A stretch of 64,000 nt of DNA from Tubulanus polymorphus (GCF_964204645.1 NC_134034.1:8057414-8121413), one strand, 5' to 3'; positions 1 through 8,525 are shown, counted from the first letter of the stretch. Numbers and translations: made by a program. The notes: generated by a model from the letters alone, not told the origin.

Positions 1-1
1 A

Positions 2-184
2 AAGATTACTAAATTAATTAGAGAATCTTTAAGATTTTATGAATTAGATGAAGATTTTATCATCGATGATATTTAAAAAATAATAATTGAAATATATACA
101 AATGAAACTAGTAATGAAATAAATGTTGAATTAATCATAAATAAGTTAACTAAATATTTTGAAGATAGTAATTTTTTTGATTAA
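2..184 (+). pseudogene. C-terminal part of an unrecognised Polinton gene, interrupted by TAA
   Basis: Reading from base 2, the frame encodes a K/I/E/N-rich acidic segment, meets a TAA at 74-76, then continues in the same frame as similar protein until TAA at 182-184. The start lies outside the window. Codon use on both sides of the stop matches the other element genes, so I treat it as one gene with one nonsense change. I do not recognise the product. The true stop abuts the promoter and ATG of the next gene (188). Confidence 0.45.
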
Positions 185-190
185 TAAATG
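171..190 (+). promoter_or_regulatory. T-run late-type promoter of the 188 gene
   Basis: Seven T (172-178), then exactly nine bases, then ATG at 188 inside the context AATAAATG. The same arrangement occurs before six other genes of the element. It resembles poxvirus late promoters (T-rich block and a TAAAT initiator overlapping ATG). The functional role is inferred. Confidence 0.6.
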
Positions 191-409
191 AGTGATAATA
201 AGTGGTTAATAACTGGATTATATAATGGAGCATTACTATCAGTTGGAACTGTTGGTCATTCAATGGTATTAAAAAAAGTATTCAAAATGGGAAGTGTTAA
301 TGTTGATAGATTTGATATAAATGATATTTTAAAATTAACATTAGCAGTTACTTTATCTAATTTAACAATTGATTATTTGGAAAAACAAAAATATATTCCT
401 CCCATATAA
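188..409 (+). CDS. Small Polinton membrane protein, 73 aa
   Basis: Intact 73-residue ORF starting at the ATG placed by the T-run promoter. There is a hydrophobic stretch near residues 8-25 and a second weaker one near 48-60, with no known catalytic motif. Short one- or two-helix membrane proteins of this size are a regular part of animal Polintons, and I judge it to be a virion or assembly membrane protein by context only. Its TAA at 407-409 lies only 24 bases before the next ATG, and the next promoter fills the gap. Confidence 0.6.
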   Translation: MSDNKWLITGLYNGALLSVGTVGHSMVLKKVFKMGSVNVDRFDINDILKLTLAVTLSNLTIDYLEKQKYIPPI

Positions 410-415
410 ATGCAT

Positions 416-436
416 AATTTTTTTACTAAATAAATG
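416..436 (+). promoter_or_regulatory. T-run promoter of the 434 gene
   Basis: Seven T at 418-424, nine bases, then ATG at 434 in the context AAATAAATG. Same layout as the promoters of the 188, 1328, 2734, 4225 and 7522 genes. Confidence 0.6.
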
Positions 437-856
437 GCTTCTGCAATTATAACTATTATAGGATCGGCAATTGTTAACGCTTTGGCATTTACTGGTGGTG
501 GATATTTATTTAAACATTTTGATAAAAATAGTTCATTAGGAGAACAAAGAAGACATAACTTAGCATTAGAGAAATACAATAAAGCAGCAGAAGAATATAG
601 AGAAAAGAGGCAAAACTATATGGATTATATTAACAAAGAATTATATGATCAGAAGATTTCACATAGAGATTTTCAATCAGTTGATGATGCAATGAGTTTA
701 TATAACGCAGTAACAAATAAAGAAAAATTACATCTATACAAACCTAAATTATCAGATTATTTTACCCCAAGTAATGAACAGAAGAAATATGAAATAATTT
801 GGATTTTAGGTGGAACAGTTATTGTTATATTTGTTGCTTATAAGTTTAATAATTAG
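434..856 (+). CDS. Polinton membrane protein with two terminal hydrophobic segments, 140 aa
   Basis: Intact 140-residue ORF. Residues 3-26 are hydrophobic with GG/GS spacing. The middle (about 35-100) is charged and helix-rich with many K/E/R/Y residues. Residues 118-136 form a second transmembrane helix followed by YKFNN. The motif pattern (hydrophobic start, RRHNLALE-like segment, VDDAM, LSDYF and TPS-EQK before the last helix) matches from memory a very common uncharacterised protein of metazoan Polintons. The function is unknown, and a virion membrane or assembly role is inferred from context. It stops with TAG at 854-856 directly before the next T-run. Confidence 0.65.
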   Translation: MASAIITIIGSAIVNALAFTGGGYLFKHFDKNSSLGEQRRHNLALEKYNKAAEEYREKRQNYMDYINKELYDQKISHRDFQSVDDAMSLYNAVTNKEKLHLYKPKLSDYFTPSNEQKKYEIIWILGGTVIVIFVAYKFNN

Positions 857-857
857 T

Positions 858-880
858 AATTTTTTTTGCTAAATAAAATG
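858..880 (+). promoter_or_regulatory. T-run promoter of the broken 878 gene (one base longer spacer)
   Basis: Eight T at 860-867 and ATG at 878, so the spacer is ten bases. All intact + strand siblings have nine. The extra base sits in the A-run of the initiator (AAATAAAATG). The gene behind it is frameshifted, so this promoter may be decaying too. Confidence 0.5.
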
Positions 881-1311
881 AAGATAAAGTTGATAGTATT
901 GATATCATTCCTCATGATATAAATAAAACTAAATTAAAAATATATTTAGAAAAACAAATATTAGAATTTGAAAGTGACTTAAAGATAAAAAAGAAAAAAT
1001 ATTTAAAAAGTTAAATTATATATTATTTGATTATAAGTGGTTCGGTTACAATTAGTTCTGTAATAACATTTCTAGCAATATTCAGCCCATTAACACCTTT
1101 AGCTATATCAATTGGTGTGTTAGGATTAAGTTCAAGTGTTTTAACTGGCATAAGTTCAAAATTAAATATAAAAAGTAATAAAGAAAAAATTAAAACTAAT
1201 ATAAAAGAAATTAATAAATTAAAGAACACACTAGATTATATCATAAGTTTAAATGGTCATATAACAGTTGAAGAACAAGATAAATTATTAAAAGAATTAA
1301 TAAATTATTAA
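878..1311 (+). pseudogene. Polinton membrane/coiled-coil protein, frameshifted and with in-frame TAA
   Basis: The ATG at 878 is out of frame with the obvious coding sequence. From 883 one frame encodes an acidic and lysine-rich segment, then TAA at 1012-1014. The same frame then continues through a long hydrophobic segment (from about 1024 to 1170) and a K/I/N-rich helical tail ending at TAA 1309-1311. So one gene with a small indel between 880 and 890 plus one nonsense codon is the simplest reading. The intact product would have been a membrane-anchored protein of about 140 residues. I do not recognise the family. Confidence 0.5.
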
Positions 1312-1330
1312 TTTTTTTATTAAATAAATG
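1310..1330 (+). promoter_or_regulatory. T-run promoter of the 1328 gene
   Basis: Seven T at 1312-1318, nine bases, ATG at 1328 (TTAAATAAATG context). The stop codon of the previous gene (1309-1311) directly touches the T-run. Confidence 0.6.
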
Positions 1331-2716
1331 GTAGATAGTTTTCCAAAAGCTTTCCAATATAATAAATCAATTAAACATAATATTCCAGCAATAGATTTTA
1401 ATAAAGATATTACATATAGAAATGAAGTTTTAGATTCATTAACTAATTTAGAAATTTATGTTACTGAAAATAATAATTTTAATGCAAAGATGGAAAATAT
1501 ATTTCATGTATATCTAATTGATTTTAAAAAATTGAAAGATGAAAAACAGTGGTTATTAAAATCTAATATGAAGTATTGGCAGAACCAATTAAATTTTGCT
1601 GTTTATTGTGCAACAACGGGTTGTGGAATTAGTTGGAATGATCATTTGAATAATTGTAAATATAAATTAATTCAAAGTTTATTTAGATTTCATACATACT
1701 TTCAAATCAGAATAATATTAAATGAATTAGAGTGCGCTTTACCAGGATCTAGGTATTTTAAAGAATTAGATAATAATATTAATTTATCAAAGTTTTATAA
1801 AATTTGTAATGAATTTAATATAGATATAAATAATTCTGATTTTAGAACAAAAATTGGAACAATAAGATCACTTCCTTGCCCTAAAAAGATTGCAGAATAT
1901 TGTGCACTTCCCATACCATCTAATAGTTTGTATAATATCTATAGTCATAAATTAGGTTATGGTAAAATAGAAACTAAGGATTTAGAAACATTAAATTTCA
2001 ATAAATTACCGACATTTTATGATAATTTAAAACAAGAAAACAATAATAGTTGGGTTTAATTTATTTTAGAAAATAATGAAGGTTTTACAAAATCAGGTAT
2101 ACAAAGAATAAATCAATCTATTAGAACTTATTTGATATGTATTCTAGGGGCACAAGTTGAAACAAGATCCCCAATAATTGGAAATTTAAATACATCATTT
2201 GATACGCAGAAACAATTCAAAGTATTATTTGAAGATTCCATACATAATGATAAAAATAGATCGATTCCAGAAAACATTGTAAGATATCAAAATTATTTAG
2301 ATAAATCACATATTAGATTAAATTATTGTATAGGCCCTAATCTATTAATTATTTCTAATGATTTAGTATTAAAGATGGGAAATATAATTGGTTATAATAA
2401 TCTAATTAAAACTGCAACAATTAATAATTCATTTGGATTGAATGATATAAATAAAAAGATTATCACTGCTCCAAAATTAATGGAAGGTGAAAAAATTAAA
2501 AAACACATTCAATCAACAGAAACTAAAACTTAGAATATTAAATTAAATAATGATTCTGAAATAAAAGATTATAATACTACAGAAAATATTAAAACTGATA
2601 ATATTCAACATGATATAATTAAAACTGATAATGATAATAAATCCCATGAAAATACTAAATTAGCTATAACGTGTATAGGAATTGTAATCGGAGGAATATT
2701 ATATTTTAAATTTTAA
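1328..2716 (+). pseudogene. Conserved Polinton protein with C-terminal membrane anchor, two in-frame stops
   Basis: A single reading frame of 463 codons from ATG 1328 to TAA 2714-2716, broken only by TAA at 2057-2059 and TAG at 2531-2533. Motifs on both sides of the first stop (CATTGCGIS near residue 98, ALPGSRYF, then RINQSIRTY and ILGAQVETRSP after the stop) match from memory one uncharacterised protein that is among the most widespread in animal Polintons. So the parts belong together. The last ~17 residues are a hydrophobic helix (AITCIGIVIGGI) with a short basic end, probably a tail anchor. No enzyme motif is visible. Both stops could arise from CAA or CAG by one C-to-T change. Confidence 0.6.
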
Positions 2717-2736
2717 TTTTTTTTATTATATAAATG
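2715..2736 (+). promoter_or_regulatory. T-run promoter of the 2734 gene
   Basis: Eight T at 2717-2724, nine bases, ATG at 2734 (TTATATAAATG context). It overlaps the stop codon of the previous gene. Confidence 0.6.
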
Positions 2737-4200
2737 GATGTAGAAGGTGGAGAAGATATTGGAATGGATAATTTTGATGAACCTGGCATAACTGATGAAC
2801 AACCACCTGATTTTGATGAAACAAGTTTTAATGATGGTAATGAGCCAGAATATAATAATAATTTGAATATGCCTGATTATATTAAAAATGCTGAATCACA
2901 ATTAAATCCTGAAAATTTAGACCCAGATTTAGTAAAACAAGATTTAGATAATTTAAACAAAATACCTAAATTAGAACGTATAATTGAAAATTCTAAACTT
3001 AACATAAATGATGAAGACGTTGGACTTTTAGTAGATCAATTAAAATTTTTAGATAATGGTAAATGTTATTATCGTTTGAAAGGTGATTATTATATTGATA
3101 TCACTTATAAAAATAATAAAAATAAAATATTATCAGAATCAACTTTAGAAAAATTAAAACCAGATAGAATTAAAATAATAAGTAATAGTAATGAAATAAC
3201 TGATGTTACACAAAAAGAAATAGATGATAATATAGACGTATTTAAACAAAGAATTAATGAATTATTTGAAATAATCAAAAAGCAATCAGAAACAGAAACA
3301 ACTTCTGAACAGAATATAACTTCCAAAAATAGTAAACTTAAATCAAATAAAGTTCCAATTGAAAAACTTTTACCGAATGGATTAATTGATGCAACAGATC
3401 AACAATTAGAAGATTTAAATATATTTTCTGATGAAGCAATTAGAGAAATTATTAGTATAAGAAATGAAGCTGATAAAATTGCACATAATAAAAGTATGAG
3501 ATCAAAAAATTATGTATTTGGAAAAAGAATTAACTAATTTTTAACTAATTCAAATAAAGAAATAGAACAAATAAAGTCTGATTTAGATCATCAAGTAATT
3601 GATGAAATAGAATATAGGCAAAAAGAATTACGTTTAGAAAAAGAAATTAGTAATTTAAAAGATAATTTAGAAGTACAGAAAGAAGAAATTAAATTATTAT
3701 TAAAATCATATGATTATAATATTAATAGATTAAAAATTATTTTTAAAGATTTGTTGATTAAACCAAATTCTGAAATATCATTAAAAGATAGAATAAAGTT
3801 ATTATTTAAATTAGAAGGAATAACAATTCTTTCAATTCGAACAGCTGTAACTATGTTATTTACAACAATTGGTTTAGCAATATCAAATGCTTTGAAATCT
3901 ACTCCTACTCCCAATAAACCGGATAAACCCCCGAATGATAATAATTCTATACAAGATAAAGTTAAGGATGGTTCAAAGAAATTAGCAAAATATTTATGGG
4001 AACTATCTAAAAAATCTGCTGCAGCTTTACCAGAAATTATTGCATCAATTGTATGTTTTATATTGAAATCTGCTGGGAATATTCTTAACTTTGCTGCTGA
4101 ACATATTGTTTTATTTTTAATTACAGTTGTAAGTGCTATTATTTTTGGGTTAGTAAATATGATATCAAAAAGATATCAAGAAAAAAATAATAAAAAATAA
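2734..4200 (+). pseudogene. Polinton acidic/coiled-coil protein with hydrophobic C-terminus, one in-frame TAA
   Basis: One frame of 489 codons interrupted by a TAA at 3535-3537. The N-terminal ~60 residues are very acidic. Residues ~80-265 are D/N/K/E-rich. After the stop comes a coiled-coil segment (EIEQIKSDLD to KLLLKSYD), a basic helix, a first hydrophobic stretch (SIRTAVTMLFTTIGLAIS), a proline/asparagine linker (TPTPNKPDKPPN), and two more hydrophobic helices (ALPEIIASIVCFIL and IVLFLITVVSAIIFG). The C-terminal arrangement matches from memory a large uncharacterised membrane protein common in Polintons. The split segments have identical composition and stay in frame, so I treat them as one gene. 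Function unknown, likely structural. Confidence 0.55.
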
Positions 4201-4206
4201 ATAATT

Positions 4207-4227
4207 AATTTTTTTGTTTAATAAATG
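4207..4227 (+). promoter_or_regulatory. T-run promoter of the capsid gene
   Basis: Seven T at 4209-4215, nine bases, ATG at 4225 (TTTAATAAATG context). The use of this class before the capsid gene supports calling it a late promoter. Confidence 0.6.
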
Positions 4228-5472
4228 AGTGGGAGTTATATAAGTCCTTCTAAGATTTCTAGAATATCTAATGCTATTAAAGCAGAAAGATCACATCATA
4301 TAATTACTCATAACCCTTCAAATATTAATCCCGATGAAACTTTATATGTTAGAATTCCTAGATTAACACAAAATACTTTTTATGTTCCAAATAGTATTTA
4401 TTTATCAACCGATATAAAAGTAACTGGCCATGATAACAATTATGTTGTTGATAATGTTGGAAGATATTTGATTAAAAAATTAACTATTAAGATTGGTCCA
4501 GAAACAGTTTTCTCATTAGATGATTATAATTTATTTATGCATTATAAAGATTTATGGTTAACTAAAGAAAATAGAAATAATATTATATTTCAGGGTATTC
4601 AATCAGAAAACCATAATAAATTAAGATCAGGAGCTAATGACGCAATAGTAACTCGTGTCACAGATAATTTGATTAAAAAGATTTATGGAAGCAAATATAA
4701 AATTCCATTAGATTTTGAATTGATAAATAATAATGCACCTTTATATAAATACGCAATTCAAGAAGATATTATATTTGAGATAACATTTGCTCCTGTAAAT
4801 GAAATTGTATTATCTAGCGTTGTTAAAGATATGGGTTATAAATTATCGAATATATGTTTAGAATATAACACAGTAACTAATGAAAATATTGCTAGCACAA
4901 TTCAAACTCAATACAATCAAGGATTTTCATTATTATATGATTATATTGATAAATTTAAAACCGTAACTATTAATGCAAATGATGAAATAATTAATGAGAA
5001 TATTAACTTCCCGAGAAGATCTATTAAAGGTATATTAATATTTTTTACCATTGCAACATATTCTAATGGTGCAATAAAGGTAGATAATTATTATAATCCT
5101 GAAATAACAAAAGTAGAAATAACTATCGAAGGAATAGCAAATAAAATATTTTGCCAAGGAATGAGAATGATAGATCAGTGGCCAGAAATTAGAAAACATT
5201 TTATGAATGAAAAAGTAAAATCATTTGAAAATTGTAATATTAATCAAATTGATTATTATACCAGTAATAAATATGCATTATGGTTAGATTTTAGAACAAC
5301 AGAGGATAATTCATTACATGGTTCTGGAAAAAAACTACAAAACACTAAAGATGGAATACAATTATTCATGAAAAAGAAAAAAGGAGACAAAAATTTCAAA
5401 ATGCACATTTATATTATATCTGACGCACAATTAAATATTGTAAATTCACAGTTAGATAGTATTCAATATTAG
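4225..5472 (+). CDS. Putative double jelly-roll major capsid protein, 415 aa
   Basis: Intact 415-residue ORF in a Polinton gene context, immediately upstream of the integrase. The protein is rich in beta-strand-like segments. Recognisable stretches are ISRISNAI near the start, NPDETLYVRIP (about 33-44), VPNSIYLS, YKDLWLT (about 108-114), IPLDFELI near 155 and PLYKYAIQEDIIFEITF just after it. C-terminal markers are LDFRTTEDNSLHGSGKK near 350 and DSIQY as the last residues. The order and spacing match, from memory, a capsid-type protein repeatedly found beside the integrase and ATPase in metazoan Polintons. It would form the virion shell. No experimental link is visible in the sequence, and a structure prediction showing two stacked jelly rolls would settle it. 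Confidence 0.7.
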   Translation: MSGSYISPSKISRISNAIKAERSHHIITHNPSNINPDETLYVRIPRLTQNTFYVPNSIYLSTDIKVTGHDNNYVVDNVGRYLIKKLTIKIGPETVFSLDDYNLFMHYKDLWLTKENRNNIIFQGIQSENHNKLRSGANDAIVTRVTDNLIKKIYGSKYKIPLDFELINNNAPLYKYAIQEDIIFEITFAPVNEIVLSSVVKDMGYKLSNICLEYNTVTNENIASTIQTQYNQGFSLLYDYIDKFKTVTINANDEIINENINFPRRSIKGILIFFTIATYSNGAIKVDNYYNPEITKVEITIEGIANKIFCQGMRMIDQWPEIRKHFMNEKVKSFENCNINQIDYYTSNKYALWLDFRTTEDNSLHGSGKKLQNTKDGIQLFMKKKKGDKNFKMHIYIISDAQLNIVNSQLDSIQY

Positions 5473-5483
5473 AAATATAAGTT

Positions 5484-5504
5484 AAAATTAACAATATATA
5501 AATT
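5484..5504 (+). promoter_or_regulatory. Non-T-run promoter block before the integrase, initiator mutated
   Basis: The block AAAATTAACAATATATAAAT ends where an ATG would be expected but reads ATT (5502-5504). It differs at only two of 21 positions from the block in front of the ATPase gene (6612-6632). It lacks the T-run found before the other genes, so the integrase and ATPase appear to share their own promoter class. Confidence 0.5.
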
Positions 5505-6629
5505 GGAGGTAAAAAAACTCCTAATACTAAAGAACAATATTTAAGAAATTTATATTACAACCCTGAGAGTTCGGTTGCTTATTCTTCTACCAAAAATATA
5601 TGGCGTCAAGTAAAACAAGATAAATTAGATAAGATAATCCCACAAAATTTAGTTAAATATAAAGATATAAATGAATTTATGTTAGAACAACCAACATATA
5701 CAACACATAAGAAAATTGTTAGAAAATATAAAACTCGTAAAACTATGGTAAGTTATGTAGATCAACAGTGGCAAGTAGATTTAATTGATATGAAAAATGT
5801 TAAGAAAGATAATGATGATTATTGGTGGCTATTGAATATAATTGATATTTTTAGTCGTTATGTATGGAGCTTCCCACTTTATAGAAAAGATGCTGTACAA
5901 ACATCAAATGTTTTAAGAAAATTTCTTTCGGATGATAAACTAAAACCAGAAAAAATACAATTTGATGATGGAAAAGAGTTTGATAATTCACTTGTTCATG
6001 AACTCTTAGATAATCATAATATTAATTATTTTTCAACAAAATCGGATAAAAAAGCAGCAGTTGTTGAACGATTTAATAGAACATTAAGAACAAGAATGTG
6101 GAAATATTTTACAGCAAATAATACTTTTAAATGGATTGATGTTTTGCCAAAATTGATAGAAGGATATAATAATTCTTATCATTATTCTATTGGAATGAAA
6201 CCTATTGATGCTAGAAAACCTGAAAATGCTGAAATTGTTTGGAATAATTTATATGGAGCATTTCTTGTAGATGATTTTGGTGAACCTAAATTTAAAGTTG
6301 GTCAAAATGTTAGAATTTCTAAGTATAAAAAGATATTTGATAAAGGATACGATCGAAATTTTACTATAGAAATATATAAAATAAAAAAGGTAATAACAAC
6401 AAAACCATATGTCTATAAATTAGAAGATTTAGATGGTGAAGAAGTTGATGGCTACTTTTACGAAGAAGAATTAAGTTTAACTACTGAAAATCTAGAACAA
6501 GAATATAAAATTGAAAAAGTATAAAAAACAAAAACTATTAAAAGAAAAAAATATTCTTTAGTAAAATGGGTTGGATGGCCAGATAAATTCAATGAATGGA
6601 TATTATCAAGTAAAATTAAAAATATATAA
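5502..6629 (+). pseudogene. Polinton retroviral-type integrase with C-terminal chromodomain, start lost and one in-frame TAA
   Basis: The coding frame runs from 5502, where the initiator is ATT instead of ATG, to TAA 6627-6629. The first in-frame ATG (5679) would remove the N-terminal ~59 residues, which contain the family's usual opening (EQYLRNLYYNP). The catalytic triad is present: D in WQVDLIDM (about residue 93), D in QFDDGKEF (about 155) and E in AAVVERFNRTLR (about 189). A TAA at 6522-6524 separates the catalytic part from a chromodomain (LVKWVGWPDKFNEWI) in the same frame. Chromodomains steer these integrases to marked chromatin. The enzyme inserts the linear element into host DNA. 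Both lesions probably inactivate this copy. Its stop touches the ATPase ATG. Confidence 0.85.
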
Positions 6630-6632
6630 ATG
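6612..6632 (+). promoter_or_regulatory. Second-class promoter before the packaging ATPase
   Basis: AAAATTAAAAATATATAAAT directly followed by G gives ATG at 6630. It lies inside the end of the integrase gene, whose TAA (6627-6629) is part of the TATAAATG initiator. It is nearly identical to the block at 5484-5504. Confidence 0.5.
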
Positions 6633-7238
6633 AATAAGGAATTATTCATATTTGAGCCTCATAATATGTTAATGTCTGGTGTAACAAATTGTGGAAAAAC
6701 TTATTTTATATTAAATTTATTAGAAACTGTTTATGAAAACTATTTTGATAATATAGTATTATTTTGTCCAACATATGAATTTAATCAAACTTATGATAGA
6801 AATATTACTAGGAATAATAAATTTATTGTATTAGATCCTAAAACAGTAAAAGAAAATTTAAATAATTGTATTAAAATAGCAATTGATATTTATAAAGGAT
6901 CAAATACATTATTTATCATAGATGATTGCGCAAATTTACATGATTCAAAAGTTAGAGAAAGTGAGTTATGTTATCTAGCTTTCTCTGGGAGACATTTTGG
7001 GATAACAACATGGGTTTTAAATCAAAAATATAATTCAATTGTTAAAGACTTTAGGGAGAATATAAGATTTCTAGTTTTATTCTACAATAAAGATAGAAAA
7101 TCAATGAAAAATGCACTTGAGGAAAATGATATTATTCCACATGATTTACATAATGAATATATGGATAAGTTGAAAAATATTAAAAGATCAAAATTACTAT
7201 TTAGATTACAACACCCATTTAAATATGAATTTATTTAA
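6630..7238 (+). CDS. A32/FtsK-like genome packaging ATPase, 202 aa
   Basis: Intact 202-residue ORF. Walker A is GVTNCGKT (residues 17-24), Walker B is NTLFIIDDC (residues 92-100, with the acidic pair at 98-99). A conserved segment AFSGRHFGITTWVLNQ (about 115-130) matches the family region in which Q/N senses nucleotide. The size fits Polinton and adintovirus ATPases, which are compact members of the A32/HerA-FtsK group that drive viral DNA into preformed capsids. It is one of the few genes here without a lesion. It directly follows the integrase and shares its promoter type. A 283-bp repeat-rich stretch follows it. Confidence 0.88.
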   Translation: MNKELFIFEPHNMLMSGVTNCGKTYFILNLLETVYENYFDNIVLFCPTYEFNQTYDRNITRNNKFIVLDPKTVKENLNNCIKIAIDIYKGSNTLFIIDDCANLHDSKVRESELCYLAFSGRHFGITTWVLNQKYNSIVKDFRENIRFLVLFYNKDRKSMKNALEENDIIPHDLHNEYMDKLKNIKRSKLLFRLQHPFKYEFI

Positions 7239-7521
7239 ATTCAATTAGTTTGTTAATCTAGTTGAATTCTAGTTATTGGTAGTTGTAACAAAAATCAACT
7301 AGATTTTAACAATATTGTAACTAGCTTGTTAATCTAGTTTAATTCTAGTTACATTCTAGTTGAATTCTAGTTATTGGTAGTTGGAACAAAAATCAACTAG
7401 ATTTAACAAGAAATAAACAAAAATAACAATATTTCAACTAGCTTGTTAATCTAGTTGAATTCTAGTTACATTCTAGTTGAATTCTAGTTGCAACATCACA
7501 ACTAATTTTTTTGTTATATAA
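7239..7521 (+). repeat. Repeat-rich noncoding region of the Polinton with inverted motifs
   Basis: The only sizeable gap between genes of the element. It contains three imperfect copies of a unit beginning TTGTTAATCTAGTT (near 7250, 7327 and 7445), many TCTAGTTGAATTCTAGTT words, and the motif TCAACTAGATT, the exact reverse complement of AATCTAGTTGA found in the other words. Strands could fold into several alternative hairpins. It ends in the T-run promoter of the 7522 gene. Possible roles are a replication or regulatory site. Confidence 0.7.
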
Positions 7522-7524
7522 ATG
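7504..7524 (+). promoter_or_regulatory. T-run promoter of the 7522 gene
   Basis: Seven T at 7506-7512, nine bases, ATG at 7522 (TTATATAAATG context), as in the other T-run promoters. Confidence 0.6.
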
Positions 7525-8095
7525 GTAGGTGAAAAGAAAATAAAATCTAAAAATGGTGATGTTCCAATTGAAAAAACTTTAGATGATTTAGGAATAACAG
7601 AAAACAAATTAATTCCAGATGATGGTGCTTTAAATAATGTTACAACAAATAATAATTATGAATATTATCTTTACTGTAAACATCAATTAGAAATATTAAT
7701 AGCATCTGGAAAATGTAAAAATTTTGTCGGTAAAAATTTAACTTATAATGAATTAGATACAATGAAATCAGATGAAATTTTAGATTATTTAAGATTTATG
7801 AAGCCGCGAGAACAGCTAGAATTAATGACGCGATATCAGAAAATGTAGTAAAAGGTTATAGTAAATTATGTAATTATATTCCGATTCAAAAAATGATTAT
7901 TTAGTTATGACTGAATTAAATAAATGGATTGGATATTTATCATTTCAATTAGGTGGATTTATGACATTATTATCAACTGGGGTTATAACATTTTCAAATA
8001 TTGAAAGTAAAAATATTTCTATAATAAATGAGCGAGGTGAAAGAAGTGAAGGAATTAACTGTGAAGAAAAAACCGAGAACTCAGAAACAAATTGA
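7522..8095 (+). pseudogene. Polinton protein, broken by two frameshifts
   Basis: The first frame from ATG 7522 is open for 108 codons and ends soon after PREQLELM. At about 7822-7828 the coding sense moves to another frame (NDAISENVVKGYSKL). It moves again in the A-run near 7890-7895 to a third frame (MTELNKWIGYLSF, then a hydrophobic stretch GGFMTLLSTGVITF). From memory, these pieces occur in the same order in one uncharacterised Polinton protein, so one gene with two small indels is the best reading. The tail of the last frame overlaps the start of the 8028 gene. Function unknown. Confidence 0.5.
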
Positions 8096-8372
8096 ATGGT
8101 CTCGGCAATTAGGAATTAAATCACAAGAATATAAAAAAGCTGTAAAAGAAAAAATAAGTAATAAAAATGTTAATAAAAATAGTGAAAATATTGTTATTTC
8201 TACTCCTTCTGATAATAGAATATTTGATAAATATTTATATTTTACAGTTGGATTTGTAATTGTATTCATTTTGATTGGGTGTAATTGGTATAAGAAATCA
8301 AATAAAATTCATGATATTAATAATTCTGAAATGCTATCAAAAATGAAAATACTTCTGAAATTCCAAAATTGA
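8028..8372 (+). CDS. Small basic Polinton protein with C-terminal membrane helix, 114 aa
   Basis: ORF of 114 residues starting at an ATG in the context AATAAATG, without the full T-run. Residues 3-50 are highly basic (VKKKPRTQKQIEWSRQLGIK). Residues ~72-88 form a hydrophobic helix (FTVGFVIVFILIGC) followed by WYKK. In related elements the equivalent basic segment seems fused to the preceding hydrophobic protein, so this may be the shifted 3' part of the 7522 gene rather than a separate gene. It is the last gene recognised in the block. Confidence 0.45.
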   Translation: MSEVKEVKELTVKKKPRTQKQIEWSRQLGIKSQEYKKAVKEKISNKNVNKNSENIVISTPSDNRIFDKYLYFTVGFVIVFILIGCNWYKKSNKIHDINNSEMLSKMKILLKFQN

Positions 8373-8490
8373 CAATAAAAAAAATGGATTAATATTTTAG
8401 AAAAAAAGCAAAAAAAATAATTTTTTTTAATTAATTGAATATCTCACTACTTTTGTCTATCTATGCGGAGCAATTAAATTGTCCAGATAA

Positions 8491-8525
8491 GTCATTTCGG
8501 ATTCTAGATATTCATTATTTTTATT
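8491..8525 (+). repeat. 35-bp direct repeat, copy 1
   Basis: Matches 9479-9513 except for one base (C versus T at position 8 of the repeat). The core is GGATTCTAGATATTCATTAT. The two copies bracket a ~950-bp GC-richer segment between two Polinton-like AT-rich pieces, so the copies may mark an element end or a rearrangement. Confidence 0.7.

Larger units (their letters stand above)
1..8450 (+). mobile_element. Polinton/adintovirus-like integrated element (left part outside window)
   Basis: A strongly AT-rich block in which about ten genes are packed on the + strand with almost no spacing, sharply different from the GC-richer DNA that follows. A putative capsid protein, a DDE integrase with chromodomain and an A32/FtsK-type ATPase occur together, which is the diagnostic gene set of Polintons (Mavericks) and adintoviruses. 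No protein-primed DNA polymerase or adenain-like protease is visible, so the rest presumably lies left of base 1. Integrity is mixed. Four genes are fully open (188, 434, 4225, 6630), several carry single in-frame stops, and the 7522 gene is frameshifted. This suggests a fairly young but inactive copy. The right boundary is uncertain. AT-rich sequence fades after about 8450 and I could not define a terminal inverted repeat. Confidence 0.85.

Noticed and set aside
1-6629. Alternative genetic code with TAA/TAG read as glutamine in the Polinton
   Set aside because: TAA and TAG also end the intact genes at the expected places, and CAA is common in the same genes. Simple nonsense changes explain the data better, although the pattern is reported as a finding.
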